A stretch of 64,000 nt of DNA from Kiritimatiellales bacterium (GTDB taxonomy: Bacteria > Verrucomicrobiota > Kiritimatiellia > Kiritimatiellales > Pontiellaceae). The notes under the pieces were generated by a model, which saw only the letters and a program-made list of their open reading frames with translations, did not search any database and was not told the origin of the DNA. This document shows, piece after piece, positions 27,510 through 36,718 of this stretch (its first letter is position 1; every line of letters starts with the position of its first letter). Made by a program: the position numbers and the translations under genes. Location: positions 1-64,000 of the forward strand of contig JAIPJC010000003.1 of NCBI GenBank assembly GCA_021734345.1, in the 5' to 3' direction.

Positions 27510-28388
27510 ATGCATAAAGGCACTAAAGTTGATCAGGAGTATGTGTTCGGGAAAAACGGATTCCCTATGGACGTCTCGACATGGAAGCAGCACGGCGACT
27601 ATCCCAGCCATACGCACGATTTTTCCGAAATCGCCATTATCATTCAGGGAACCGGCATGATGGAGGTGGAAGGCCAATCCTTCGCCTTCCATGCCGGCGA
27701 TGTGTTCGTGCTGCACGGCAACCGTCCGCATGCCTATGTGAACACGCACGACTTGACCCTCATCAATATCACCTATGTCCCGCAAGCCATCGCGGTTGAT
27801 CGGTTCGACTCCGGCATCCTTCCCGGCTACCAGGCCCTCTTTGTCATTGAACCGGCGATCCGGAAAACCACGCCCTACACCCGGCATCTGACCCTGACGG
27901 CGGATCAGATGATCCAGATCAAGGCCCTCGCCGACATCATGGAGCGGGAACTGCATTCAAAACGTCCCGGCTTCCAGCTCATGGCCGTAGGGCACTTCAT
28001 GATCCTGATCACCCAGCTTTCCCGCTTCTACACCGAATCCGAAGCTCCGGACGCGCAGAAGGTGCTGCGGCTCGCAAACGCCCTGAGTTTTCTCGAACAG
28101 CACTACATGGAAGAAATCGATGTGGATGAACTGGCTCGGATCGCGCACATGTCGCGCCGTTCCCTGTTCCGCGCATTTTCGGAAGTCACCCACCAAACAC
28201 CGCTCAACTATCTATTGAACCTGCGCATCATGAAAGCGGTCGAGCTGCTGGAGACCACGAAAAAAACCATTACCGAAATCGCCTTCGACTGCGGCTTCCA
28301 GGACAGCAACTATTTTTCGCGCCAGTTTAAAAAGGTGTTGGACTTCACGCCCAGCGAGTTCCAAAAAAAATTCAATCGGAACACCTGA
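27510..28388 (+). CDS. AraC family transcriptional regulator
   Basis: HTHDFSEIAIIIQGTG cupin; ITEIAFDCGFQDSNYFSRQFKKVLDFTPSEFQ. Start at 27510 by alignment with the 55832-56746 paralog. Confidence 0.92.
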   Translation: MHKGTKVDQEYVFGKNGFPMDVSTWKQHGDYPSHTHDFSEIAIIIQGTGMMEVEGQSFAFHAGDVFVLHGNRPHAYVNTHDLTLINITYVPQAIAVDRFDSGILPGYQALFVIEPAIRKTTPYTRHLTLTADQMIQIKALADIMERELHSKRPGFQLMAVGHFMILITQLSRFYTESEAPDAQKVLRLANALSFLEQHYMEEIDVDELARIAHMSRRSLFRAFSEVTHQTPLNYLLNLRIMKAVELLETTKKTITEIAFDCGFQDSNYFSRQFKKVLDFTPSEFQKKFNRNT

Positions 28389-28416
28389 CGCGCGAAACGA
28401 GCCTCCCCTGCGAAGA

Positions 28417-28607
28417 ACGCGCCTTGCTTCGCTGCGACGCTACTACATGCCTTTCCCACTACATACTCCACGCCTCTCCGTACGTAGTAGTTCCGCAGGC
28501 AGAGCCAAGGAACGTTACCTCCGCTCCGCATAACGCGCCTTGCTTTGCTGCGACGCTACCAAATGCATTTTGTATGTAATAGGCACGCAGGCGCAAGCCA
28601 AGGAACA
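28417..28607. repeat. REP-like repeats immediately upstream of the RAYT gene
   Basis: AACGCGCCTTGCTTCGCTGCGACGCTACTACATGCC ... GTACGTAGTAGTTCCGCAGGCAGAGCCAAGGAACGTTAC ... second, more diverged pair. Confidence 0.88.
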
Positions 28608-28660
28608 TTGTTCGCCAACAATCCTTGCCTATTCTTGTTCAGCAAGATAAACAAAGTCCC

Positions 28661-29254
28661 ATGTACCGCTACAAAAACCTTGCCCCGGAAAAACAACGGG
28701 AGTTGCTCCATCATCGCAGGATTTGCGGACTTCCGCTGCATGAGCCGCCGCACTTTGCTGACGGAATCCGCACCTATCACATTGCCGCGGCCTGCTACGA
28801 ACATCGGCATGTTCTCAACACCTCGGCTCGCCGAACGGATTTCGCCGAAACTCTCATGGCATCACTCGAGGCCATCGATGGCCCGGAACTTTTTGCCTGG
28901 GCCATACTCCCCAACCACTACCACCTGCTGATCCGTTGCAACCTCGATCAACTGCGTCCAGCCCTCGGGAAACTGCACAACCGCACGGCGACCCGATGGA
29001 ATAGGGAAGACGGTACACCGGGTCGCAAGGTGTGGTTCCGGTTCACCGACCGCTTCATGCGTAGCGATCGCCATTTTATGGCGACTGTGAACTATATCCA
29101 CGCCAATCCCGTACACCATGGCTATGTCGAGTCCGCCACCGACTGGCCATGGAGCAGCCTCCACCAATGGCTGGAACAATACGGACGGGAAAAGCTGGTT
29201 GCGTTGTGGCACGCCTATCCCGTGCTTGATATGGGCAAAGGCTGGGACGAGTAA
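28661..29254 (+). CDS. REP-associated tyrosine transposase (RAYT; Y1/HUH, IS200-like TnpA_REP)
   Basis: HUH motif LPNHYHLLI and Y1-type NYIHANPVHHGYV, then DWPWSSLHQW; REP repeats on both sides. Confidence 0.9.
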   Translation: MYRYKNLAPEKQRELLHHRRICGLPLHEPPHFADGIRTYHIAAACYEHRHVLNTSARRTDFAETLMASLEAIDGPELFAWAILPNHYHLLIRCNLDQLRPALGKLHNRTATRWNREDGTPGRKVWFRFTDRFMRSDRHFMATVNYIHANPVHHGYVESATDWPWSSLHQWLEQYGREKLVALWHAYPVLDMGKGWDE

Positions 29255-29257
29255 CCC

Positions 29258-29439
29258 GCACGTAGTAGTCGCGCAGACGCAGCCAAGAGCCATTCCCCCC
29301 TGAAACGCGTCTTGCTCCGCTGCGACGCTACTACATACCTTTCAACTCCTTTACGTTCGTAGTAGTTCCGCAGGCGCAGCCAAGGAACGTTACCTTCGAA
29401 CCGCGCAACGCGTCTTGCTTCGCTACGACGCTACTACAA
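29258..29439. repeat. REP-like repeats immediately downstream of the RAYT gene
   Basis: CACGTAGTAGTCGCGCAGACGCAGCCAAGAG ... AACGCGTCTTGCTCCGCTGCGACGCTACTACATACC ... CGTAGTAGTTCCGCAGGCGCAGCCAAGGAACGTTACC ... AACGCGTCTTGCTTCGCTACGACGCTACTACA. Confidence 0.88.
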
Positions 29440-29445
29440 ACCCTT

Positions 29446-30843
29446 CTATTCCCCGTGCAGCTTGTCGATCCATTTCGGGCGTTCCGGCAACGTGTCCATC
29501 CATGTATCCAGATCCCGACTTAGCCGGTCGCGCACTTCAGGATATTCCGATGATAGGTCGTGCTGCTCACCGATATCATCGGACATGCGATACAGCTCGA
29601 CCATGCCCGTCTTGGGAGAGACCAGCTTCCAGTCGCCGTCGCGGATCGCATACTGCCGTGCCCACGAAGTCAGGTAGCGCCAGCGCAAAACATGCGCCGG
29701 TCCTTTTCCCGCCACTTCGGGAAGAAGACCGGGCAGGAGATTTGTGCCGTCCTTTTCCTCCGGCGTTGCGGCTCCGGCCACCGCGAGAAACGTCGGCAGC
29801 AAATCGAGACTGATCACCGGCCATTCGGCCACCTGCCCCGCCTTCAGCCGGGCCGGCCAGTTGAATATCATCGGGACGCGCATACCGCCCTCGTAGAGAC
29901 TTCCCTTTGCGCCCTTCAGCGGACCGTTCGACCCGGCGTTGTACCCGGCGCCCGAACTGGGCGCGCCGTTGTCGCTTAGAAAAACAATCAATGTGTTATC
30001 CCGGATTCCCAGCTCATCGAGCTTGGCGAGCAAACGCCCAATGTTGCTGTCCATCGATTTGACCATGGCCGCAAAGGTTCGGCGCACCGGGTCTTCTATG
30101 GTTGCAAACCGATCAATGATTTCCTGCGGTGCTTCCAACCGCCAGTGCGGGGCGTTGTAGGCTAGATAGAGGAAGAACGGGCGGTCATCCGTTTTTTTGG
30201 CGGAAACGAATTCGATCGCCTTGTCGGTGAACACATCGGTGATGTAACCCTCCGTCCACGGAACGACTTCATCCTTTTCATTGCGGAACCGATCCCCCCA
30301 CCAGCCGGGTTTATGGCTTTTCTGTCCCCATGTCTGCTGTTCGCCCAGGTTGGCCGGCCAGAAATAGCCCATGCCGCCGCGCATGTAGCGACAACAGTCA
30401 AAGCCGTTCGCAAAAGGCTGGGAATCGAGCGGCTCGCCGAGGTGCCACTTGCCGACCATGCCGGTCCGGTAGCCGGCGTCCTTGAGCAACGCCGCGACGG
30501 TTGTTGTCTTACCGTCCTGAAAACCGAACGACCATGCATATTTATCATCCACATTGGCCTCGAACCCCAGCCGCTGCTGATGGATGCCGGTCATCAGGCC
30601 GCAACGCGAAGGCCCGCACTGCGGAGCCGTTACATGCGCATCGGTAAAACGGATTCCATCCGCGGCCAGCCGGTCGATCACCGGCGTGTCCAGATCCTTT
30701 GCCCCGTAGCAGCCGAGATCGCCATAGCCCTGGTCGTCGGACAGGATCAGGATTATGTTGGGCGATTGCGGAACCGCCGCGTTCGCCGTCCCGGCGGAAA
30801 ACACCGCAAGCAAGCAAGTAAGCAACCATGGATTCATCTTCAT
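29446..30843 (-). CDS. Sulfatase (arylsulfatase A-like, S1 family)
   Basis: fGly motif PQCGPSRCGLMTGIH; NIILILSDDQGYGDLGCYGAKDLDTPVIDRLA. Confidence 0.94.
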   Translation of the reverse strand: MKMNPWLLTCLLAVFSAGTANAAVPQSPNIILILSDDQGYGDLGCYGAKDLDTPVIDRLAADGIRFTDAHVTAPQCGPSRCGLMTGIHQQRLGFEANVDDKYAWSFGFQDGKTTTVAALLKDAGYRTGMVGKWHLGEPLDSQPFANGFDCCRYMRGGMGYFWPANLGEQQTWGQKSHKPGWWGDRFRNEKDEVVPWTEGYITDVFTDKAIEFVSAKKTDDRPFFLYLAYNAPHWRLEAPQEIIDRFATIEDPVRRTFAAMVKSMDSNIGRLLAKLDELGIRDNTLIVFLSDNGAPSSGAGYNAGSNGPLKGAKGSLYEGGMRVPMIFNWPARLKAGQVAEWPVISLDLLPTFLAVAGAATPEEKDGTNLLPGLLPEVAGKGPAHVLRWRYLTSWARQYAIRDGDWKLVSPKTGMVELYRMSDDIGEQHDLSSEYPEVRDRLSRDLDTWMDTLPERPKWIDKLHGE

Positions 30844-30943
30844 CTTTTTATTCTCCTTTAACCTAATCGTGGCGACTGCCAGCGAAACACGCGCAAGTCA
30901 GCCTATTTTTTCCCAACAGCCAGCCGGTGACGAGTTGGGCGTT

Positions 30944-32443
30944 TCACTGTTCAATCTCCTCCGGTTTCACGGGTTTGCCTTCCCACATCCAGACGCCGTC
31001 CTTTTGCTCCAAGACGCGATACGCGCTGCCCGGGACGGGAGGCAGATTCGCTTTCGGCAGCCACTTCGCAAGGTCACGGATTGTTTCCTTATACTCCGGG
31101 AGCGGGGCGAGGTTGGTCCATTCATTCGGATCGGCCTGCATGTCGTAAAGTTCCTCCGAGCCATCAGCGTAGCGGATGTAGCGCCAGCGTTCGGTGCGGA
31201 CCGTGTGATTGCCGACGTTGTGCGTTGTGATGGCGGGCCATGGCCGCTTGGACTGCGCGTTCTTCAATTGCGGCATGAGACTGTGCCCTTCGAGGCCGGA
31301 CTTGGGCGGCAGTCCGCACAGTTCAACCAGCGACGGATAGATGTCGAGCAGTTCGGCCGGTTGCGTGCATTTCGCTCCCTTGGTCACACCCGGGCCGGCG
31401 ATGATGAGCGGTACATGCGTCGAACGCTCCCAAAGACTGCACTTGCCCGTCATGTCCTTTTCGCCCAGATGCCAGCCGTTGTCGCTCCAGAGGACAACGA
31501 CGGTGTTGGTCGCCTCTCCGCTAGCCTCGAGCGCGTCCAGCAAACGCCCAATCTGGCTGTCCATAAACGTGGTGGTGGCCAGATAAGCACGCACAAGTGG
31601 ACTCCATTGATTCGCTTGCTTCAGCCACGTCAGTCGCGGTTCGGGAACTTTCCAATGAAGATACCAGGAGAAGAACGGCACGCCGCCACGCTCAAAAACA
31701 TGCCCCTTGACGGGCGGCAGGATGGTTTGATCTTCGGGGAACAGGTCGAACCATTTTTGGGACGCGAAGCATGGCACATGCGGCAACCGGAATCCGGCCG
31801 CGAGAAAGAACGGCTTGCCTGCCGGCCGTGCCTTCAACTGCGCAATCGCATTGTCGGCGGTTTGCCAGTCCGGCTGGATCCGGTCATCCTCGGGGAAAGG
31901 GCCCCAGTCCATCATCCACATGGGGTCGGGCGTGTGGACGAATTTTGTTTTGGGCTGGGGCATGCCGGGTGCCGGCCCCCAGACATTAAACTCGTTTGCC
32001 TGGAGCTCCCGGGGGATCGATCCGTCGTGGAAGACTTTGCCAAACGTCGCGGTGAAGTAGCCATGCTGGGCAAAATATTGCGGCAACGTGACCGCGTGTT
32101 CCGTGGCCAGCGCATTGCGGATGCCCGGCACCAACCCGTAGATTCCCATGGTGGATGGGCGTAGGCCGGTGAGCAGGCTTGCCCGCGAGGGATTGCAGAG
32201 CGGTGCCTGGCAATGCGCGTTGCTGAACAGCGTGCCGCGCATTGCCAGCCGATCCATGTTTGGCGTCCGCGCCTGCGGGTGTCCGCCCAGACAACCCACC
32301 CAATCGTTCAGATCATCAATGGCGATGAATAAAACGTTGGGAGGATTCGCGGGCTGGAGTTGGGCGGCGGTTGCAACGGCCGACTGGATGGCCAGCCATG
32401 CCGCTACGCCCGGCTTTAAAATGGAACGTAAACAAACACTCAT
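30944..32443 (-). CDS. Sulfatase (iduronate-2-sulfatase-like), paralog of 14574-16100
   Basis: fGly motif APLCNPSRASLLTGLRPSTMGIYG; LFIAIDDLNDWVGCLGGHPQARTPNMDRLA; start taken at MSVCLRSIL. Confidence 0.93.
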   Translation of the reverse strand: MSVCLRSILKPGVAAWLAIQSAVATAAQLQPANPPNVLFIAIDDLNDWVGCLGGHPQARTPNMDRLAMRGTLFSNAHCQAPLCNPSRASLLTGLRPSTMGIYGLVPGIRNALATEHAVTLPQYFAQHGYFTATFGKVFHDGSIPRELQANEFNVWGPAPGMPQPKTKFVHTPDPMWMMDWGPFPEDDRIQPDWQTADNAIAQLKARPAGKPFFLAAGFRLPHVPCFASQKWFDLFPEDQTILPPVKGHVFERGGVPFFSWYLHWKVPEPRLTWLKQANQWSPLVRAYLATTTFMDSQIGRLLDALEASGEATNTVVVLWSDNGWHLGEKDMTGKCSLWERSTHVPLIIAGPGVTKGAKCTQPAELLDIYPSLVELCGLPPKSGLEGHSLMPQLKNAQSKRPWPAITTHNVGNHTVRTERWRYIRYADGSEELYDMQADPNEWTNLAPLPEYKETIRDLAKWLPKANLPPVPGSAYRVLEQKDGVWMWEGKPVKPEEIEQ

Positions 32444-32456
32444 CGGGGCTCCTTTC

Positions 32457-34319
32457 CTATTTGGATTGATCTGTTTGGATGGCGCCGTCGGGCGCAATGA
32501 TTTCGGACTGGAGCTTCGGTAGCTGTTGCGGAACAATACAGCGAAACACCGCCAGATTCTTTTCACCCATCAAGGGATAATTACATGGGTCGTTGAATTT
32601 GCCGATCGGGGCATAGGCCAGCCCCTCGGCGGTGGCATAGGGCTTGTTCATCCAGATCATTTCATCGCCATAAAACGCCGCCATCGGGATATGTTGTTTG
32701 CTCCATTGGCGGAACCCACCCGCAGCGAAAAATTCAAGCGTAACGTACGGGTCGTAGCCGGTCAGCCGATCGATGGCCACGACCAGATAAAAGACATCGC
32801 CGGAAGAAAGTTTGAGCGGAGACAAATCGAAGGGCTGGTGCAGCCGTCGCGCATTTGCCGGAATGTCTCCTCCAACGAGCTGCTTGCGCAGTGCCGTTTC
32901 TTCCGCAGCGGCAACCGGACCGAGCACCCAACAGCTTTGCAACAACTTGACCTCGCGCGGCTGGAAGCCGGTGTCGTGTTTTAGCTTTTCAAGACGCGCC
33001 TCCATTTCCTGCTGAACCGCCGCATATTCCGGGTGGTCGTACAGGTCGCGTTGTTCCAGCGGATCGTTTTTCAAGTCGTAGAGTTCCTTGACCGGCTTCG
33101 CCAGATAATCGATCAGCTTGTAGCGGTCGGTGCGCACGGCCTGCATCGGTGGAAGGGCGTCCGACCACGCGTTCCAGAAGTCGAAAAGGAATTCATCGCG
33201 CCACGTGGCATTGGTTTCAGCAAACAGCGGGGCCCAGCTTTTCCCGTCCATGCCGTCGGGAGCCGGTACACCGCAAAGGTCGAGGATGGTCGGGGCGATG
33301 TCTAGATTCAGCACCATCTGCTCGCGCTTCATCCCCGGCGAAACGACCTTGGGGTAACGCACAATCATCGGCACCCGCATGACCTGCTCGTAGGCATAGT
33401 GTTTTTCGCAGAGACCGAATTCTCCCAGCGAATAGCCTTGGTCGCTGGTATAAATCACCAACGTGTTGTCCAGCCGTCCCGATTTTTCCAAGGCCTGGAC
33501 AATGGTTCCGACCGACTCGTCGAGGGTTAGCGCCAACCGGCTATAGCTGCGTAGCCACTCTTGGAAGCTTCCATAGGACGGGATGCCGGGCTGGAACTGA
33601 TCCGCAAAGATGCAGTTGCCCTTTAGCCCCGGCTTGCGCAGCTCCCACGTCGCCGGTTTCGAAAATACCGTATCCACCAGGCGACTCTTCATCCGCTCTG
33701 GATATTGGAACGGGATATGGGAGGCCTTGAGTCCCACGACAAGACAGAACGGATCGTCGCCCGCACCGCTCCACTTCTTGATCTGCGCCGCGGCCAGCTC
33801 CGCCAGCCGGTCGTCGGTGAAGCCTTTGCTTTCGGTATTCTTGCCATTGATCCACAACGGCTGGTCGTGGAAATTTCCAACGAATGGAAAACCGATCCAC
33901 TCGTCGAATCCCGGCTTCGGCTTTTCGTCTTCACCGAGATGCAACTTGCCGATGTAGCCCGTGCGGTAGCCCGCTTGTTTCAGGAATTGCGGGAAGGTCT
34001 GCTGCGTCATCAGAAACGAGTTGTTGCACCAAATGATTTCCGGTGCGGAGGCGCGGTGCGCGTAGCGGCCCGTCAGGATGGAGGCGCGCGACGGCGAGCA
34101 AACCCCGGAACAGGCGAACGCATTCTCGAAGGAAATCCCTTCCGCCGCCAACCGGTCAAGGTTCGGCGTCGCCATGAACGGGTTGCCCTTGTGCCCCATC
34201 CAGTCGGCGCGGTGGTCGTCGGCGATGATCAGGACAACATTGGGTTTCTGTGCGGCCTGTCCGACACCAACCAAGGCTCCGAACGCCAGCAAAACGCGGA
34301 TTAATATTTTCAACTTCAT
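32457..34319 (-). CDS. Sulfatase (S1 family)
   Basis: fGly motif SGVCSPSRASILTGRYAHR; NVVLIIADDHRADWMGHKGNPFMATPNLDRLA. Confidence 0.94.
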   Translation of the reverse strand: MKLKILIRVLLAFGALVGVGQAAQKPNVVLIIADDHRADWMGHKGNPFMATPNLDRLAAEGISFENAFACSGVCSPSRASILTGRYAHRASAPEIIWCNNSFLMTQQTFPQFLKQAGYRTGYIGKLHLGEDEKPKPGFDEWIGFPFVGNFHDQPLWINGKNTESKGFTDDRLAELAAAQIKKWSGAGDDPFCLVVGLKASHIPFQYPERMKSRLVDTVFSKPATWELRKPGLKGNCIFADQFQPGIPSYGSFQEWLRSYSRLALTLDESVGTIVQALEKSGRLDNTLVIYTSDQGYSLGEFGLCEKHYAYEQVMRVPMIVRYPKVVSPGMKREQMVLNLDIAPTILDLCGVPAPDGMDGKSWAPLFAETNATWRDEFLFDFWNAWSDALPPMQAVRTDRYKLIDYLAKPVKELYDLKNDPLEQRDLYDHPEYAAVQQEMEARLEKLKHDTGFQPREVKLLQSCWVLGPVAAAEETALRKQLVGGDIPANARRLHQPFDLSPLKLSSGDVFYLVVAIDRLTGYDPYVTLEFFAAGGFRQWSKQHIPMAAFYGDEMIWMNKPYATAEGLAYAPIGKFNDPCNYPLMGEKNLAVFRCIVPQQLPKLQSEIIAPDGAIQTDQSK

Positions 34320-34357
34320 TCGTATCCCCATACCATTTCCTTATTGCTTTAACCCCT

Positions 34358-34525
34358 GAACGCGCCTTGCTTCGCGGCGACGCTACCACAAACCTTCAAC
34401 GCCTCCCCGCACGTAGTAGGCTCGCAGGCGCAGCCAAGGAACGTTACACTACGCCTACATAACGCGCCTTGCTTCGCGGCGGCGCTACTACATGCCTTTT
34501 CGCCCTGCTTCGCGGCGACGCTACT
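34358..34525. repeat. REP-like repeat cluster between two sulfatase genes
   Basis: AACGCGCCTTGCTTCGCGGCGACGCTACCACA ... CACGTAGTAGGCTCGCAGGCGCAGCCAAGGAACGTTAC ... AACGCGCCTTGCTTCGCGGCGGCGCTACTACATGCC ... partial A arm. Confidence 0.85.
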
Positions 34526-36680
34526 GTCCTAGAACCTGCGCAATTTCTGCGGCGACCTGCACTGCAATTTTTCGCGAACCGGTCTCGTTAAAATGCACAT
34601 TCCCGACGTCGAGAGCATCTTCTTTCGGGAGTGTCCGGGTCAGCGCATACAGGTCGTCGACCCGGATGCCGTGCTGTTTCATGATAGTCGCTGCCGCCGC
34701 GTTGTAGCGCACATCATCCCCTTCAATCCGGCCTGCCTCCTCCGGCGGAATGCGGGTCGTGGCCGCCCATACCAGCTTGGCGTTCGTCTTCTCCAGTCGA
34801 TTCACCAACTGCTCAAGATTCGTCTTATAGAGATTGATCGGTACTGCTATTTTCCCGCCGATCTTGTCGCGGGCGCCTTGAACACGGGTTTCTTTCGGAT
34901 TCCGGTAGCACAGGTCGTGCAGACCCCAGTTGAAGTGAATGACATCCCACTTGCGCCCCTGCAACCAGCCATCCAGCTCTTTCAATCCCACCTCGGTACT
35001 GCCGCAGTTGATCGGCCGGTCTTTCGCATGGTCGTACGGACGGAACACATTTGCCTGGCCGGCGAGAAGTTCGCGGACAAACGGGGTGTACGCAATTGAA
35101 ATCGAGTCGCCGATCAGCAACACGTTCGGCAGATTGGCATCTACCGTTATGTTTTCTTTGCCAACATCGAGATCATGTTGCGGAGTGAATGGTTCCACTT
35201 GATCAGGAGCCGCGCCAGCGCCGTAATCGCAGTCCGGATCGGTCACATACTGGCGGGGGTCGTTTTCCTGATCAAAGTCATAGGGATCGTATTTGTCCCT
35301 GCCGCTACATTCGTCGTGCCATGGAACCGATGCGTCATATCCGGGATTGGGCTGGAGCGTCTGTGCACCAATGGCTTTCAGGTGATCGCGCAGAAACCCT
35401 TGCAGTTGCTTTGCGCGCTCGGGATAGCTGGCAACCAAATCCTTGGTTTCGCCCGGATCATCGACCAGGTTGAACATTTCGATGCGGGCATCTTCGCCAT
35501 AATGTTCAATCAGCTTCCAATTGCCACATCGCACGGCACCATGCGGCGGCATGGTCTGGTAGTGGGGATAATACCAGTAGAGGCAGTTGCGTTCGAGCGT
35601 AGTGCCCCCTTGCAGCAACCCAGCCAGACTCAGTCCGTCGAGGTGTTGTTTTGGGCGTAACGGAAGCCCGGCCATGGCAAGAAACGTGGGATAGAGGTCG
35701 GTGCTGATGACCGGAACCTGGCAGACGCTACCGGGTTTCGTTACACCCGGCCATTTGATGATCAGCGGAACACGGATGCCGCCTTCGTAGGCCTGCGACT
35801 TGCCGGAACGGTACGGAAGGTTGCTGGTGGCCGTGACGACTTTCTTAATCTTCTCGTCGTAGACATTGCTCAGCCCGCCGTTGTCCGAAAAGAAAACCAC
35901 CGCTGTGTTTTCTTCGAGCCCTAGTTCCTTGAGCTTGGCCAGCACGCGGCCGACGCTCCAGTCCATGCGTTCAACCATGGCCGCATAGATAGGATTATTC
36001 TGCCCGTTGGCTCCGGGTGTCTTCTTCCGGTATTTTTCGATCAGGTCCGCTTTTTCCTGCAATGGAACATGCACCGTGCCGTGCGACAGGGTTACCAGGA
36101 ACGGACGGTCGCGGTTGGCTTCCATGAATGACTCGACGTCCGTCGTATACTCGTTGACGAACCAGGGGTCCTGCGGGTTCTTTCCCGCGCGCGCCGGAGT
36201 GACGACATCGAATCCGTACAGCGCCGGCGATTGGCTGCTTACGTGCCACTTGCCGACGTGGCAGGTGGCGAACCCGGCTTCATGCACCGCCTCGGCATAC
36301 GTCACTTCGTTGGTGCGCAGATACTTGATCCAATCGACGGGCGGCACCAGCATGGCCTTGGGATAGGTCTCGCCCGGAATGTATGAGGTCAGATGCAGAC
36401 GGGCGGGATAGCGCCCGGTCAGGATGCTGGCGCGCGTCGGAGAACAGGTTGAATGGGCGGAATAGGCCTCCGTAAACCGCATGCCCTCCGCCGCCAGCCG
36501 GTCGCAGTTCGGCGTCTCGTAATAGTCGCTACCATAGCAACCGAGATCCTTGATCCCCAGATCGTCGGCCAGAATTAAAACAATATTCCGGACCGCCGAA
36601 GGTTCGGCGGCGTGGACTCGCGGCGCCAAAACTGCAACCAGTGCGACGACCAACTTCATTATCCATTTTTGATTCATCAT
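34521..36680 (-). CDS. Sulfatase fused to a C-terminal SGNH/GDSL hydrolase domain
   Basis: N-terminal fGly motif HSTCSPTRASILTGRYPAR; C-terminal VLLIGDSISIAYTPFV (block I) through DVGNVHFNETGSRKIA (D-x-x-H-like block V). Confidence 0.88.
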   Translation of the reverse strand: MMNQKWIMKLVVALVAVLAPRVHAAEPSAVRNIVLILADDLGIKDLGCYGSDYYETPNCDRLAAEGMRFTEAYSAHSTCSPTRASILTGRYPARLHLTSYIPGETYPKAMLVPPVDWIKYLRTNEVTYAEAVHEAGFATCHVGKWHVSSQSPALYGFDVVTPARAGKNPQDPWFVNEYTTDVESFMEANRDRPFLVTLSHGTVHVPLQEKADLIEKYRKKTPGANGQNNPIYAAMVERMDWSVGRVLAKLKELGLEENTAVVFFSDNGGLSNVYDEKIKKVVTATSNLPYRSGKSQAYEGGIRVPLIIKWPGVTKPGSVCQVPVISTDLYPTFLAMAGLPLRPKQHLDGLSLAGLLQGGTTLERNCLYWYYPHYQTMPPHGAVRCGNWKLIEHYGEDARIEMFNLVDDPGETKDLVASYPERAKQLQGFLRDHLKAIGAQTLQPNPGYDASVPWHDECSGRDKYDPYDFDQENDPRQYVTDPDCDYGAGAAPDQVEPFTPQHDLDVGKENITVDANLPNVLLIGDSISIAYTPFVRELLAGQANVFRPYDHAKDRPINCGSTEVGLKELDGWLQGRKWDVIHFNWGLHDLCYRNPKETRVQGARDKIGGKIAVPINLYKTNLEQLVNRLEKTNAKLVWAATTRIPPEEAGRIEGDDVRYNAAAATIMKQHGIRVDDLYALTRTLPKEDALDVGNVHFNETGSRKIAVQVAAEIAQVLGQ

Positions 36681-36718
36681 GCCCTATCCTTTTTTCGTTC
36701 CGTTCTTCCATTTCTATT

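Noticed and set aside
30755-32164. 469-aa plus-strand ORF opposite two sulfatases
   Set aside because: Spans two genuine genes on the opposite strand, with no domain signature.
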